Positions 19,133-32,863 of a stretch of DNA of 64,000 nucleotides are shown here, piece after piece. The DNA comes from Mycolicibacterium bacteremicum. GTDB taxonomy: Bacteria; Actinomycetota; Actinomycetes; Mycobacteriales; Mycobacteriaceae. The notes below the pieces were generated by a model that did not search any database, had not been told where the DNA came from, and was given only the letters and a program-made list of their open reading frames with translations. Both the position numbers and the translations under genes were made by a program. The stretch lies in the NCBI RefSeq assembly GCF_002086115.1, contig NZ_MVHJ01000005.1:62001-126000 (forward strand), in the 5' to 3' direction. Within the stretch, counting starts at the first letter, position 1. The number at the start of each line of letters is the position of its first letter.

Positions 19133-19560
19133 CCCGCACCGTCCTGTTCGGCTTGTCCGCGGCGCTGGGCGCGCTCGGTGTGGTGCTGTTGATCGCGGGA
19201 ATCGCGGTGCAGAGCAAGGATGTTCGTGGTCACGTCCGCGACACCTACCGCCAGTACTCGGCCGACGGCAGCAACGGGCGCTACGAATGCAGTGGCTCCC
19301 CCAAGACGGTGGCCGACGATATCGCCGCCTATGACGCGCCCGAGGCCCGCGCATCGGATCGCGGTACCGAGTATCTGCGCTACAACGACGACATCGTGAC
19401 CGTCGGACCGGAAGGCCAGTACCCGTGCAGCATCCGGGTCGAGGACACCAATGCTCGCTACAGCGGCGGTGGGTTCATTTTCCTGGGTCCGGGATTTTTC
19501 CCGGGCTCACCAGCGGGCGGATCGGGCGGCAGCTCCGGCGGACCCGGCGGAACGAAGTAG
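19129..19560 (+). CDS. DUF4247 membrane protein
   Basis: 143 residues. N-terminal transmembrane helix (VLFGLSAALGALGVVLLIAGIA), an exported domain with a Cys pair (YECSGSPKTVADDIAAY and YPCSIRVEDTNARY, Cys residues that could form a disulfide), and a Gly/Ser/Pro-rich tail (PGSPAGGSGGSSGGPGG). GTG start overlaps the preceding stop. DUF4247 proteins are nearly always partnered with DUF2617/DUF350/SpeE-like genes. Probably an outer-face partner of the membrane proteins of the cassette. Confidence 0.83.
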   Translation: MTRTVLFGLSAALGALGVVLLIAGIAVQSKDVRGHVRDTYRQYSADGSNGRYECSGSPKTVADDIAAYDAPEARASDRGTEYLRYNDDIVTVGPEGQYPCSIRVEDTNARYSGGGFIFLGPGFFPGSPAGGSGGSSGGPGGTK

Positions 19561-19578
19561 AGCAGGAGAATCGAAGGT

Positions 19579-20064
19579 ATGTCATATCTTGCGAACACGG
19601 CGGCGCCGTCGATCCTGGCTTTGGAGTTCGGCACCGTCGACGGTGGCGCACTGACCCAGAACGTGGTCGCCGCGGTGCTTTATTTCGTCGTCGGGATCGT
19701 GGTGTTCGGGGCGGGCTTCCTGCTGACCGACCTGCTGACCCCCGGCAGCCTGCGCGAACTCATCTTCGTGCAGCACCGGCCGAATGCGGTCGCGGTGGCC
19801 TGCGGCATGTACGGCGCGCTGTCGCTGGTCACGGCCGTCGCGATCATCGCCAGCTCGGCCGAACTCGGCCAGGGTCTGCTCGACGCGCTGGTCTACGGGC
19901 TGGTCGCGGTGCTCTTGCAGGGCGCGGCGCTGCTGGTACTGGAGGCCTTGGTGCCGGGGCGGTTCCGCGATCTGATCGGCGATGAGAAGTTGCATCCCGG
20001 CGCCATTGCCACGGCGGTGATCCTGCTGGCGGTGGGAGGGGTGAACGCCGCCGCCCTGTCATGA
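19579..20064 (+). CDS. DUF350 integral membrane protein
   Basis: 161 residues with four hydrophobic helices (VVAAVLYFVVGIVVFGAGFL, VAVACGMYGALSLVTAVAII, ALVYGLVAVLLQGAALLVLEAL, AIATAVILLAVGGVNAAAL), the DUF350 duplicated two-helix layout. An AGCAGGAGAAT Shine-Dalgarno precedes the ATG. The stop TGA (20062-20064) is embedded in an ATGA that starts a micro-ORF relay leading into the next gene. Function unknown; partners are the aminopropyltransferase-like protein and DUF4178. Confidence 0.87.
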   Translation: MSYLANTAAPSILALEFGTVDGGALTQNVVAAVLYFVVGIVVFGAGFLLTDLLTPGSLRELIFVQHRPNAVAVACGMYGALSLVTAVAIIASSAELGQGLLDALVYGLVAVLLQGAALLVLEALVPGRFRDLIGDEKLHPGAIATAVILLAVGGVNAAALS

Positions 20065-20094
20065 CGGGGGCACTGTCATGACGGGGGCACTGGC
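20056..20094 (+). repeat. 17-bp tandem duplication with two micro-ORFs at the DUF350/speE junction
   Basis: The 17-nt unit CTGTCATGACGGGGGCA occurs twice (20056-20072, 20073-20089), followed by a degenerate third copy that supplies the speE ATG. ATG 20061 overlaps the DUF350 stop and opens a 6-codon frame (MTGALS) whose TGA overlaps ATG 20078; that opens a second 6-codon frame (MTGALA) whose TGA overlaps speE ATG 20095. Each unit carries GGGGG as a possible ribosome landing site. Confidence 0.8.
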
Positions 20095-24220
<4,126 letters not shown>

Positions 24221-24257
24221 TGTCTTGGTTCGACTTTCACCACCGGCTGCTCCGGAA

Positions 24258-25157
24258 CTAGGTCGTCTTCAGGAACGTCCGCAGCCGGTCGAGCACGAGT
24301 TCGGGACGTTGCTCGACGATCCAGTGCCCGACACCGGGAACCAGTTCCAGCTCGAAGTCCCGGCATTTCTCCGGAAGCACCCGCAGCAGCTCCGGGGTCA
24401 GCACCGAGTCGTCGGTGCCGTGCAGCCAGCGCACCGGGACGGTGACCTCGTGGTCATCGAATTCTCCACGCAGCCAACGGATAGCCTCACGCCGCTGAAA
24501 GGTGCGGTACCACCGCGAGCCGGCCTCGGCGTAGCCGGGACGGCGCATACAGTCGACGTAGAACGCAATGTCCTCGTCGGGGGTACGGAAGTCGCCGCCC
24601 ACCCACGAGCCGAGCATCTTGAAGTATCGCGCCTTCGGGTCGGCGATGACCTTGGGCCCGATGAACGGCAGCATCATCGGCACCTGATACCACATCCGCC
24701 AGATGTTCAGCAGCGCCTCGCGGTCGTGCTTGAGCCAGGGCACGGCCGTGTTCAGGCCCATGAACGCGGCGACCTTTTCCGGGTGGCGCAGCATGAAAAT
24801 GGTGGCCACGGGTCCACCCCAGTCGTGAGCCACCAGCTTGACCGGCCCCACGCCGAGGCGGTCACACACCGCGGCCAGATCATCGGCCATGTCGTTCTTC
24901 AGATAGCGGTCCCGCGGCGCCGAACTCCAGCCCGCGCCGCGCAGGTCCGGGCACAGCACGCGGTAGCCGTCGGCGGCCAACGGCCCGATGAGTTCGTGCC
25001 ATTCCCACCAGTTCTGCGGAAAACCGTGGATCAGCATCACCGGCTGCCCGTCGGCGGGGCCGGCATCGGCCACATGGATGGACACCCCGGCGCCGAGATC
25101 GAGGTGGCGGTGTTGCACGCCGGGAAGGTCGGGCGGGCTGTCGGTGACGACTGGCAT
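24258..25157 (-). CDS. Epoxide hydrolase (alpha/beta hydrolase)
   Basis: 299 residues. HGFPQNWWEW at 44-53 is the epoxide hydrolase oxyanion-hole motif; the nucleophile is Asp112 in HDWGG (Asp rather than Ser marks epoxide hydrolases and haloalkane dehalogenases); the cap domain follows (MLPFIGPKV ... YVDCMRRPGYAEAGSRWY with a likely cap Tyr) and His278 sits in GVGHWIVEQRPE. Opens epoxides to diols in the cytosol, often in lipid or xenobiotic metabolism. ATG 25157 lies 6 nt after TACAGT (25164-25169). Divergent from the acyl-CoA ligase, which may share its control region. Confidence 0.92.
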   Translation of the reverse strand: MPVVTDSPPDLPGVQHRHLDLGAGVSIHVADAGPADGQPVMLIHGFPQNWWEWHELIGPLAADGYRVLCPDLRGAGWSSAPRDRYLKNDMADDLAAVCDRLGVGPVKLVAHDWGGPVATIFMLRHPEKVAAFMGLNTAVPWLKHDREALLNIWRMWYQVPMMLPFIGPKVIADPKARYFKMLGSWVGGDFRTPDEDIAFYVDCMRRPGYAEAGSRWYRTFQRREAIRWLRGEFDDHEVTVPVRWLHGTDDSVLTPELLRVLPEKCRDFELELVPGVGHWIVEQRPELVLDRLRTFLKTT

Positions 25158-25163
25158 CACGAC

Positions 25164-25169
25164 ACTGTA
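25164..25169 (-). promoter_or_regulatory. -10 hexamer of probable leaderless epoxide hydrolase promoter
   Basis: TACAGT, 6 nt before ATG 25157. Just upstream, 25171-25191 carries the 11-bp palindrome TACCGCCGGTA and a repeated CCGGTA, a possible operator between the divergent genes. Confidence 0.45.
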
Positions 25170-25263
25170 CGTTATCCGGTACCGCCGGTATCGCACGGAT
25201 TCGCCGACCATCCGTCCGAGCTGCCCCCATGCGCGCGCAAGTCATGATGAGATAGGCCACACC

Positions 25264-26874
25264 ATGAGTATCGACAGCCCCTTCCCCCAGGTGCAGATTC
25301 CCACGTCAAGCGTCTACGACTACCTCTTCGCCGATATCGATCCGGCCGTGCTCGACGATGTCGCCCTCCTCGACACCAAGTCCGGCACCCCGACCACCTA
25401 CCGCGAGATGATCAGCCGCATCGACGCTTTCGCCGGCGCGCTGGCCCACCGCGGGCTGGGGCCGGGTGACGTCGTCGGCCTGCTCGCCCCCAACAGCGCG
25501 GCCTTCGCCGTCGCCTTCCACGGCATCCTGCGCGCCGGCGTCACCGCCACCACCATCAACGCGCTGTTCACCGCCAACGACATCACCAAGCAGCTCAAGG
25601 ACTCCAAGGCCGCACTGCTGGTCACCATCTCGGCGCTCAAACCGCAGGCCGTCGAGGGCGTCCAGGGTGCGGGCCTGGACCCGTCGGCGGTCGTGGTGCT
25701 CGACGGCCCGGGCGCCGATGCCGACGGACACCCCAACGCTGCCGACCTGCTCGGCGCCGGCCACCCCGCCCCCACCGTCGACTTCGATCCGGCGACGCAT
25801 CTGGCGGTGCTGCCCTACAGCTCCGGCACCACCGGAAACCCCAAGGGCGTCATGCTCACCCACCGCAACCTGGTGAGCAACGTCGCCCAGATCCGCCCGC
25901 TGCAGAAGATGACCGCCGGCGACCGGGTGCTGGCGGTGCTGCCGTTCTTCCACATCTACGGCATGACGGTGCTGCTCAACGCCGCGCTGCACGCGCGGGC
26001 GCAACTGGTCATCATGCCCAGCTTCGATCTGACCGAGTTCCTGGCCAACATCGCCGAGCAGAAGTGCACCCACGCGTTCATCGCACCGCCGGTCGCGGTG
26101 GCCCTGGCCAAGCACCCGCTGGTCGACGACTACGACCTGTCCTCGTTGCGCGGCATCATGTCCGGTGCCGCGCCGCTGGACGAAGAACTGGGCAAGGCCG
26201 TCACCGCACGGCTGGGCACCCCACTGGTCCAGGGCTACGGGATGAGCGAGCTCAGCCCGGTGAGCCACCTGACCCCGTTCGACGGCGGCAAGGAGACGGT
26301 CGGCACCACCGCACCGATGAGCTCCTGCGGCTGGACCGTGCCCAACTCGTCGAGCAAGCTCATCGACCCCGAAACCGGGGCGGAGATCGGACTGCCGGAA
26401 ACCGGGCTGTCCGACACCGGCGAACTGTGGTTCAAGGGCCCGAACGTGATGGCCGGATACCTCAACAACGACGAGGCCACCCGGCAGACCATCGATGCCG
26501 ACGGCTATCTGCACACCGGGGACCTGGCCCGGGTCGACCCGACCGGTTGTGTGTTCATCGTCGACCGGCTCAAGGAGCTGATCAAGTACAAGGGCTACCA
26601 GGTACCGCCCGCCGAATTGGAGGCGGTGCTGCTGAGCCATCCGTCGATCGCGGACGCCGCGGTCATCGGGGTGGTGGACACCGAGTCCGGCGAGGAGGTA
26701 CCCAAGGCGTTCGTGGTGCGCCAGCCCGACACCGACCTCAGCGCCGAGGCCGTCATGGACTATGTCGCCGGTCAGGTCGCGGCCTACAAGAAGGTGCGCC
26801 AGGTGGCGTTCATCGATGTCATCCCGAAGTCGGCGTCGGGCAAGATCCTGCGTAAGGACCTACGGGGCAGTTAG
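25264..26874 (+). CDS. 4-coumarate-CoA ligase-like acyl-CoA synthetase
   Basis: 536 residues. AMP-forming ligase that adenylates a carboxylic acid and transfers it to CoA. P-loop YSSGTTGNPKG at 185-195, QGYGMSELSP, YLHTGDLARVD, hinge DRLKELIKYKGYQVPPAELE and the C-terminal catalytic Lys in SGKILRKDL. Sequence style is that of the 4CL/FadD group; the substrate cannot be read from the sequence. Start ATG 25264. Divergent from the epoxide hydrolase, suggesting a small catabolic unit. The 3' end overlaps the convergent gene by 15 nt. Confidence 0.92.
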   Translation: MSIDSPFPQVQIPTSSVYDYLFADIDPAVLDDVALLDTKSGTPTTYREMISRIDAFAGALAHRGLGPGDVVGLLAPNSAAFAVAFHGILRAGVTATTINALFTANDITKQLKDSKAALLVTISALKPQAVEGVQGAGLDPSAVVVLDGPGADADGHPNAADLLGAGHPAPTVDFDPATHLAVLPYSSGTTGNPKGVMLTHRNLVSNVAQIRPLQKMTAGDRVLAVLPFFHIYGMTVLLNAALHARAQLVIMPSFDLTEFLANIAEQKCTHAFIAPPVAVALAKHPLVDDYDLSSLRGIMSGAAPLDEELGKAVTARLGTPLVQGYGMSELSPVSHLTPFDGGKETVGTTAPMSSCGWTVPNSSSKLIDPETGAEIGLPETGLSDTGELWFKGPNVMAGYLNNDEATRQTIDADGYLHTGDLARVDPTGCVFIVDRLKELIKYKGYQVPPAELEAVLLSHPSIADAAVIGVVDTESGEEVPKAFVVRQPDTDLSAEAVMDYVAGQVAAYKKVRQVAFIDVIPKSASGKILRKDLRGS

Positions 26875-27573
26875 CCGGCCGACGGCGCGGGCGGCCCGCG
26901 CCTGGCGATAGCCGAGCGCGGCGCCGGCCAGCGGAATCAGCAGCAGCCCGAGGATCCCGAACAGCGACGTCATCGGCTGACCGGGCCGCGCGGCGTCCGG
27001 GACGCTCAGCATGGACTGCTCCAGGGGCGCCACCCGCGGCACCGGAACCTCCTGCGCCACAACGGGTTGCGGGGCCGCGACGGACACCGCGGGCGCCCGC
27101 GTATGGACCGGCACGGGTGCGACCGGCGGCGCTTCGATCAGCGTGTCGGTGACCGGCTGGGCACTCACCCGTTGCGGCGGCGGGTAGTCGGTGCCCGGCG
27201 GGGGGTTCCACGGTCGGCGGTCGGAGCCGCGCCGGACCGGGTCCGCCGACCGTGCCCGCGATGCCGGAGCAGCGGTGCCGCGACCGACCTCGGTGGTCGT
27301 CGACCGGCCGGCGGCCGATCCCTGGGCGACGCGTGCTCCGCTGCCGTCCTCGGGTTGCCGGGCGCCGACGGTGCGGCGCTCGGCGTTGCCGTCACCGGCG
27401 CGGCGCGCGCCGTCGCGGGCATGGTCGCCGGAGCCGGTGTGTCGATCGGACTGTCCGGAGTGCTGTCCGCGATGGCCGGGGTCGGCGATTGCCGCGGCCG
27501 GGGAGCCGATGAGCAGCGCACATGCGGCCGTCGCCGCCGCTCCGGCGGTCAGCGCGCGATTTCGTCCGCTCAC
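26860..27573 (-). CDS. Secreted, C-terminally anchored low-complexity protein
   Basis: 237 residues, not recognised. N-terminal signal peptide (ALTAGAAATAACALLIGSPAAAIA, cut about residue 28), then about 75 residues very rich in Arg, Gly, Asp, His and Ser, a Pro/Val/Ala region, and a C-terminal transmembrane helix (SLFGILGLLLIPLAGAALGY) followed by Arg-rich cytosolic residues. This layout (signal, stalk, membrane anchor) suggests a surface-exposed stalk protein. The GTG at 27573 is preceded by GGGGGAC, an excellent Shine-Dalgarno; an upstream GTG (27612) has none. Confidence 0.75.
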   Translation of the reverse strand: MSGRNRALTAGAAATAACALLIGSPAAAIADPGHRGQHSGQSDRHTGSGDHARDGARRAGDGNAERRTVGARQPEDGSGARVAQGSAAGRSTTTEVGRGTAAPASRARSADPVRRGSDRRPWNPPPGTDYPPPQRVSAQPVTDTLIEAPPVAPVPVHTRAPAVSVAAPQPVVAQEVPVPRVAPLEQSMLSVPDAARPGQPMTSLFGILGLLLIPLAGAALGYRQARAARAVGRLTAP

Positions 27574-27633
27574 GATGTCCCCCAACGTCGGGGTCAACTG
27601 TACCGCTCGCACCGCCCCGGCTGGGTTTGCCGG

Positions 27634-28644
27634 TCAGATCGCCTCGGGATCGACGTCCAGACCGTCTGCGGCCTTCTGGGCCAGCGAAAGGGCGGTGCGG
27701 GCCCAGCTCTCGGTGGCACCGGCCAGCCCGCAGGCCGGGGTGATGCCGACCCGCTCCCGCAGGATCGTTCGGGCGAACCCGAGCCGGTCGGTCACCGCCA
27801 CGGCCGCAGCGGCGGCGTGCTCGGGTGCCCACCGCTGCGCGGGCGCGGTACCCGGGATGACGCCGAGCAGCACGGTGCGGCCCGACTCGATGAACTCCCC
27901 GACCCCGTCCAGGTCGGCCGGCTGCAACGTCGACACGTCCACCGACACGGCGGCAAACTTACTGCGCTGCAACAATTTCCATGGCAGTTCGGCGGCACAG
28001 CTGTGCAGTGCGACCGGTCCGCCGACGGCGCCGACCACCTCGTCGAGCAGCGCTGCGGCCACCTGCTCGTCGACCGGGTGCACCGGGGACAGGCTGGTCA
28101 CGCCGGTCAACCGGCCGGCCAGGGCGGCCGGCAGCGCCGGCTCGTCGAGCTGCACCACCACCTCGGCGTCCAGGCGGCGGGCCAGCTCCGCGCGGTGGGT
28201 GGCCAGCCCCTCCGACAGCGATCCGGCCAGATCCCGCAATGCTCCGGAGTCGGTGATGGCGCGGTGCCCGTTGGGCAGCTCCAGTTCGGCGGCCAGCGTG
28301 ACAGGTCCGGCGGCCTGCACCTTGACGGTGCGGCCCTGCCCGCGCAGTCCGGCCTTCTCCCACGCTTCCTCCAGCGCGTCGAGATCCTCGTTGAGCAGGC
28401 TGACCGCGCGCCGGAGCACCGCACTACGGCCCGGCGCGATGCGGTAGGCCCGCGGTGCGGTGTCGATGCCGATGTCGACGAGCACGGCGCCGGAGCGCCC
28501 GATCAGGTCCGCGCCGACACCGCGGGCCGGCAGCTCCACCAGGTGCGCCAGTGTGTGCAGCTCACCGACGACGATCTCGGCGGCCTGATGTGCCGAGACA
28601 CCCGGCCAGGAGCCGATCCCGGTGGCGGCGGCGAAAATGTTCAC
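27634..28644 (-). CDS. MetE-like (cobalamin-independent methionine synthase family) protein, Rv3015c-like
   Basis: 336 residues, about the size of one MetE barrel. Segments [51 protein letters not shown] (zinc-site style His-x-Cys), [13 protein letters not shown] and the C-terminal [11 protein letters not shown] (second Cys) match the catalytic half of the vitamin B12-independent methionine synthase/UROD superfamily. It lacks the N-terminal barrel, so it is not a full MetE; a thiol methyl transfer role is plausible. ATG overlaps the mnmA stop (ATGA), tying it to the tRNA thiolation genes. Confidence 0.85.
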   Translation of the reverse strand: MNIFAAATGIGSWPGVSAHQAAEIVVGELHTLAHLVELPARGVGADLIGRSGAVLVDIGIDTAPRAYRIAPGRSAVLRRAVSLLNEDLDALEEAWEKAGLRGQGRTVKVQAAGPVTLAAELELPNGHRAITDSGALRDLAGSLSEGLATHRAELARRLDAEVVVQLDEPALPAALAGRLTGVTSLSPVHPVDEQVAAALLDEVVGAVGGPVALHSCAAELPWKLLQRSKFAAVSVDVSTLQPADLDGVGEFIESGRTVLLGVIPGTAPAQRWAPEHAAAAAVAVTDRLGFARTILRERVGITPACGLAGATESWARTALSLAQKAADGLDVDPEAI

Positions 28645-29711
28645 GCGCGCGTGACGGTTGCGCTGGCGATGACCTCGTCGCCGGCGGGATCCGGCCGGTA
28701 GAGCACCATCGTCTGGCCCGGCGCCACCCCGCGCAGCGGCTTGCGCAGGTCCGCGACCAGCCGGCCGTCGACCAGCCGGACCACGGCCTCGGCCAGCCCG
28801 CCGTGCGCGCGCACCTGCACCACACCCTCGACCGGTCGCTCGAGCGGGACGCCCCCGGTGAACACCGGCTTGTCGCCGGTCAACTCCCAGACGTCGAGAT
28901 CCTCGGCCGGCCCGACGCGCACCGTCCCGGTGGCCGCGTCGATTCCGGTGACATAGCGGGGCTGCCCGTCCGGACCCGGCCCGCCGATCCCGAGGCCCTT
29001 GCGCTGGCCGATGGTGAAACCGTGCACACCCTCGTGTTCGGCGAGCACCGTGCCACCGGCGTCGACGACCGCGCCCGGGCGGATCCCGATCTTGGCGCCC
29101 AGGAAGGCCCGCGTGTCACCGGACGGAATGAAGCAGATGTCGTGGCTGTCCGGCTTGTCGGCGGTCGCCAGCCCGCGCCGCGCCGCCTCGGCCCGGATCT
29201 CGGTCTTGGGGGTGTCGCCGATCGGGAACACCGCATGCCGCAACTGCTCTGCGGTGAGCACCCCGAGCACATAGGACTGGTCCTTGTCGGCGTCGACCGC
29301 ACGGCGCAGCCGGCCGTCGGCCAACCGGGCATAGTGGCCGGTGGCGACGGCGTCGAACCCGAGTGCCAGGGCCCGCGCGGACAGCGCCGAGAACTTGATC
29401 GTCTCGTTGCACTTCACGCACGGGTTGGGGGTTTCTCCGCGGGCGTAGGACTCGACGAAGTCGTCGATCACCTCTTCCTTGAAGCGATCGGCGAAATCCC
29501 ATACGTAGAACGGGATGTCGAGGATGTCGGCCACTCGACGGGCGTCCCCGGCGTCCTCCTTGGAGCAGCAGCCCCGGGAGCCGGTGCGCAGCGTGCCCGG
29601 CGCCGCCGACAGCGCGAGGTGCACGCCGACGACATCGTGACCGGCGTCGACCATGCGCGCGGCGGCCACCGAGGAGTCCACTCCCCCGCTCATCGCGACC
29701 AGAACCCTCAT
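28641..29711 (-). CDS. mnmA: tRNA-specific 2-thiouridylase
   Basis: 356 residues. Thiolates U34 of tRNA Lys, Glu and Gln using persulfide sulfur from the cysteine desulfurase encoded upstream. PP-loop SGGVDSS at 8-14; catalytic Cys101 in NPCVKCNE and Cys193 in [26 protein letters not shown] and the C-terminal barrel follow. ATG 29711 overlaps the iscS stop in ATGA; its stop overlaps the next ATG. An extra Cys pair ([16 protein letters not shown]) is normal in actinobacterial MnmA. Confidence 0.96.
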   Translation of the reverse strand: MRVLVAMSGGVDSSVAAARMVDAGHDVVGVHLALSAAPGTLRTGSRGCCSKEDAGDARRVADILDIPFYVWDFADRFKEEVIDDFVESYARGETPNPCVKCNETIKFSALSARALALGFDAVATGHYARLADGRLRRAVDADKDQSYVLGVLTAEQLRHAVFPIGDTPKTEIRAEAARRGLATADKPDSHDICFIPSGDTRAFLGAKIGIRPGAVVDAGGTVLAEHEGVHGFTIGQRKGLGIGGPGPDGQPRYVTGIDAATGTVRVGPAEDLDVWELTGDKPVFTGGVPLERPVEGVVQVRAHGGLAEAVVRLVDGRLVADLRKPLRGVAPGQTMVLYRPDPAGDEVIASATVTRA

Positions 29712-30895
29712 CCGCGGGTCCCCGCACTGGCCAGCGCGGCCTCCCTGGCCCGCTGCACCGCCGCGGGCAGCACCTCCAGGGCGGCGTCCACGTCGGCGTC
29801 GGTGCTGGTGTGCCCCAACGACAGTCGCAGTGACCCGCGGGCGGCCGCCGGATCGGCGCCCATCGCGAGCAACACGTGCGAGGGCTGGGCCACCCCGGCC
29901 GTGCAGGCCGATCCGGTGGAGCACTCGACACCCTTGGCATCCAACAGCATCAGCAGGGCGTCGCCTTCGCAACCACGAAAGGTGAAGTGCGCGTTGCCCG
30001 GAAGTCGGTTGTCGCCTTCGGCACCGTTGACGTCGACGTCCTCGATCCCGGCCTGCACCCCGGCGATCAGCCGGTCCCGCAAGGCCGAGACCCGGGCGCT
30101 GTTCTCGGCCAGCGCCTCCACGGCGACCTTGGCCGCCGCGGCCATCGCCACACTGGCGGCGACATCGGGTGTCCCCGAACGGACGTCACGTTCCTGACCG
30201 CCGCCGTGCAGCACCGGCACGCAGGCGGTGTCGCGGCGCAGCACCAGCGCGCCGACACCGGTCGGGCCGCCGAACTTGTGCGCGGCCACGCTCATCGCGG
30301 ACAGTCCGCTGGCGGCGAAGTCCACCGGGATGTGGCCGACGGCCTGGATGGCGTCGCTGTGGATGGGTACGTCGAACTCGGCGGCGACCGCGGCCAGGTC
30401 GGCGATCGGCGAGATGGTGCCCACCTCGTTGTTGGCCCACATCACCGAGACCAGCGCGACATCGTCGTGCGCGGCCAGCACCGCGCGCAGATCCTCGGGC
30501 GCCACCGCGCCGTCGGCGTCCACCGGCAGCCAGCTGACCTCGGCGCCCTCATGCTCGGCGAGCCATTCGACGGCGTCGAGTACGGCGTGGTGTTCCACCG
30601 GCGCGGTCACGATGCGGCGCCGGCGCGGATCGGCGTCGCGGCGCGCCCAGAAGATGCCCTTGATGGCCAGGTTGTCCGATTCGGTACCGCCCGCGGTGAA
30701 GATGACCTCGGACGGTCGGGCGCCCAGCAGGTGCGCCAGCGTCTCACGCGCCTCCTCCATCCGGCGCCGGGCGGCCCGGCCGGAGGTGTGCAGCGAGGAG
30801 GCGTTGCCGACCGTGGTCAGCACCGACGTCATCGCCTCGACGGCAGCGGGGTGCATCGGCGTGGTGGCGGCGTGGTCCAGGTAAACGGCGCTCAT
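29708..30895 (-). CDS. iscS: Cysteine desulfurase
   Basis: 395 residues. PLP enzyme that takes sulfur from cysteine. [11 protein letters not shown] at the N-terminus, His103 (PVEHHAVL), Asp181 and Gln184 around the cofactor, Schiff-base Lys207 in VAAHKFGG, and the catalytic loop Cys331 in STGSACTAG. This is the class I (IscS/NifS) loop. In M. tuberculosis (Rv3025c) it feeds Fe-S assembly and thiolation. Start ATG 30895 lies 9 nt after TATCCT. First gene of iscS-mnmA-MetE-like, each joined by ATGA. Confidence 0.96.
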   Translation of the reverse strand: MSAVYLDHAATTPMHPAAVEAMTSVLTTVGNASSLHTSGRAARRRMEEARETLAHLLGARPSEVIFTAGGTESDNLAIKGIFWARRDADPRRRRIVTAPVEHHAVLDAVEWLAEHEGAEVSWLPVDADGAVAPEDLRAVLAAHDDVALVSVMWANNEVGTISPIADLAAVAAEFDVPIHSDAIQAVGHIPVDFAASGLSAMSVAAHKFGGPTGVGALVLRRDTACVPVLHGGGQERDVRSGTPDVAASVAMAAAAKVAVEALAENSARVSALRDRLIAGVQAGIEDVDVNGAEGDNRLPGNAHFTFRGCEGDALLMLLDAKGVECSTGSACTAGVAQPSHVLLAMGADPAAARGSLRLSLGHTSTDADVDAALEVLPAAVQRAREAALASAGTRG

Positions 30896-30904
30896 GGCCC
30901 GTCC

Positions 30905-30910
30905 AGGATA
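30905..30910 (-). promoter_or_regulatory. -10 hexamer of the iscS operon
   Basis: TATCCT, 9 nt before ATG 30895. Confidence 0.45.
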
Positions 30911-30944
30911 GCCGCCGCGCCGTGGTGTCCGGTCCCGGCGCGGG

Positions 30945-31820
30945 TCAGGCGACCAGGACGTCCCCGCTCGCCGCGTCGACCGGCGATACCGGACGGCTGA
31001 CGCGGTGCCCGGTTGGCGCCCCGGCGCCACCCCGCACCGCGGCCTCGCAGCGGGCGGCCAGGTCCCGGCGGTCGTCACCGGGCAGCTCAAGGGACTGCAC
31101 CTGCACGTGCACGACCGTGCGCCGGGCGGTGACCAGGCGTCGGATGGATGCCAGCAGGGTGTCCTCGCCGATGTAGGCAGGCACCGTCGACGGGCTGCCG
31201 TCGCGGTGGTGGTAGGTCAGCCGCAGCGGCTGCACGGGGCGGGCAGCGTCGACGGCGGCCTGGAACATGGCCGGCCGGAAGGGCCCGTAGCCCAGGCCGC
31301 ACCAGGTGGTGCCCTCCGGGAAGGCCACCACGGTCTGGCCGTTGCGCAGCCGGGCGGCCACCGCACCGACGACCGCGGGCAGCCGGCGTAGGTTCTCCCG
31401 CTCGATCGGGATGACCTTCATGATGCGGGCGACGACACCGAGGGCCGGCCACTCGATCAGGTCGGCGCGCGCGACGAAGGATCCCGGCAGCACCGCGCCG
31501 ATGCTGAAGATGTCGAGCCAGGACACGTGCCCGCTGACCACCAGGACACCGCGCAGGTTGCGAATCGGGCCGCCGGACACGGTGATCCGGACGCCGACGC
31601 AGCGCAGCATCAGCCGGCAGTAGGCGCGCTGCAGGTGCGAGCGCCCGGGCAGCGGCACCGCGAGCAGCGGTACGGCCAGGAACAGCAGCACCGCACCGGT
31701 GACCCGCAGCGTGGTGCGTGTCCAGATGGCGGGCCGGGAGCCCAGCGGTGCGGCACCGGCGTGCATGCAGGTGGCATCGCAGGATGCCTTGGGCAGCCAG
31801 GCGTGCGGGGTGACGGTCAT
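30945..31820 (-). CDS. 1-acyl-sn-glycerol-3-phosphate acyltransferase (PlsC/OlsA-like)
   Basis: 291 residues. Hydrophobic helix near the N-terminus ([18 protein letters not shown]) then the acyltransferase motifs: HVSWLD (His98, Asp103, the HX4D pair), motif [11 protein letters not shown] with PEG at about 168-170, and PVQPLRLTY. Acylates a lysolipid at the membrane. It is coupled by ATGA to the upstream GNAT-like gene; in the ornithine-lipid pathway OlsB makes lyso-ornithine lipid and OlsA acylates it, so this pair could do that. Its homologue is Rv3026c; a glycerophospholipid role remains possible. Confidence 0.88.
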   Translation of the reverse strand: MTVTPHAWLPKASCDATCMHAGAAPLGSRPAIWTRTTLRVTGAVLLFLAVPLLAVPLPGRSHLQRAYCRLMLRCVGVRITVSGGPIRNLRGVLVVSGHVSWLDIFSIGAVLPGSFVARADLIEWPALGVVARIMKVIPIERENLRRLPAVVGAVAARLRNGQTVVAFPEGTTWCGLGYGPFRPAMFQAAVDAARPVQPLRLTYHHRDGSPSTVPAYIGEDTLLASIRRLVTARRTVVHVQVQSLELPGDDRRDLAARCEAAVRGGAGAPTGHRVSRPVSPVDAASGDVLVA

Positions 31821-32653
31821 GCGCGGGCCTCACCGTCGGTGGCCTGCGACACCGAGCGCAGGCGTTTCAGATAACGGACGTCGGCGTGCCGCTTGTCCAG
31901 CAGCGCCGGGAAATCACCGACGCCGAAGTCGGGATCGTGCGCCGGTTCCCCGCACACCTGGGCACCGAGGCGCAGGTAACCGCGCATCAGCGCGGGCACG
32001 CTCACCCGAGCCGAGGGCGCAATATCGTCGAGGCCATGGCCGTCGATGACCACCGGCCGGTAGGGCCGCACGGTGTACTCGGCGGGTGCTGCGTGCCGGC
32101 GCGACACGAAGTCGCGGACCCCGCGCAGACCACTGCCGGGGACCTCCCCGGCGGGATGCGTGGGCACCGACACGCAGCCGGTGACGTAGTCGTAGCCGCA
32201 GCGGTCCAGGTAGGCCAGGATGCCCGCCCACATCAGCAGCACGACACCGCCGTTGCGGTGGTCCGCGCGGACCACCGCGCGGCCCATCTCGATCAGCGAC
32301 GGCCGCAGCGCGTCCAGCGCGCGGACATCGAATTCGGTTGCTGTGTAGAGGCTTCCGGCGGCAATGGCGCCCGGGGGCGGCAGCATCCGGTAGCAGCCGA
32401 CCAGCTCGCCGGATCCGTCCTCGCGGACCAGCAGGTGGTCGCAGAACTGATCGAACCGGTCGGCGTCGAGGCCGTCGACGGTCGATGCGAGGGCGAAACC
32501 GGGCTCGGAGGTGAACACGTCGTGGCGCAGCCGCTGGGCCGCCTCGATGTGCTCGGGATCGGTGGACAGCAGCAGGGTGTAGCGCGGCGCGGCGGTGCCC
32601 GACGTCGCCTGCACGGTGTCATCAGCGGGTATGAGTACAGATACGTCGCTCAT
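31817..32653 (-). CDS. Ornithine-acyltransferase-like (OlsB/GNAT) protein, Rv3027c homologue
   Basis: 278 residues. YTLLLSTDPEHIEAAQRLRHDVF, LDADRFDQFCDHLLV, GELVGCYRMLPP and LIEMGRAVVRADHRNGGVVLLMWAGIL are the conserved blocks of the COG3176 family (L-ornithine N-alpha-acyltransferase/hemolysin-like), a GNAT fold. Start ATG 32653. Its stop overlaps the acyltransferase ATG. With that neighbour it looks like a two-enzyme acyl-amino-acid lipid pathway; ornithine lipids are reported in some mycobacteria. Substrate not provable from sequence. Confidence 0.8.
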   Translation of the reverse strand: MSDVSVLIPADDTVQATSGTAAPRYTLLLSTDPEHIEAAQRLRHDVFTSEPGFALASTVDGLDADRFDQFCDHLLVREDGSGELVGCYRMLPPPGAIAAGSLYTATEFDVRALDALRPSLIEMGRAVVRADHRNGGVVLLMWAGILAYLDRCGYDYVTGCVSVPTHPAGEVPGSGLRGVRDFVSRRHAAPAEYTVRPYRPVVIDGHGLDDIAPSARVSVPALMRGYLRLGAQVCGEPAHDPDFGVGDFPALLDKRHADVRYLKRLRSVSQATDGEARA

Positions 32654-32815
32654 AGACAGCACGCTCGCGCCTCCGGGTCTCCGGGCGGCATCGCCCGCGT
32701 GACGTGTCCGTGCACGAAACATGAACACACCCACCAGCTCGCGCCGAGATGCACGTTTCCGCGGTCCGCGGGCCGCCGGGAGCGCAGAAACGTCGATCTG
32801 GAGGTGGACACGAAA

Positions 32816-32844
32816 AGGCGCCCCGGAAATTCTCCGGGGCGCCT
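32816..32844 (-). terminator. Intrinsic terminator after etfA
   Basis: Perfect 12-bp stem AGGCGCCCCGGA/TCCGGGGCGCCT with a 5-nt loop, about 20 nt after the etfA stop; on the minus strand it is followed by TTTT. Confidence 0.85.
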
Positions 32845-32863
32845 CTTCGTACTCCGAGCGGAT

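Noticed and set aside
27574..27612. Upstream GTG start (27612) for the stalk protein
   Set aside because: GTG 27573 has GGGGGAC at proper spacing and gives a normal signal peptide; the upstream start has neither.
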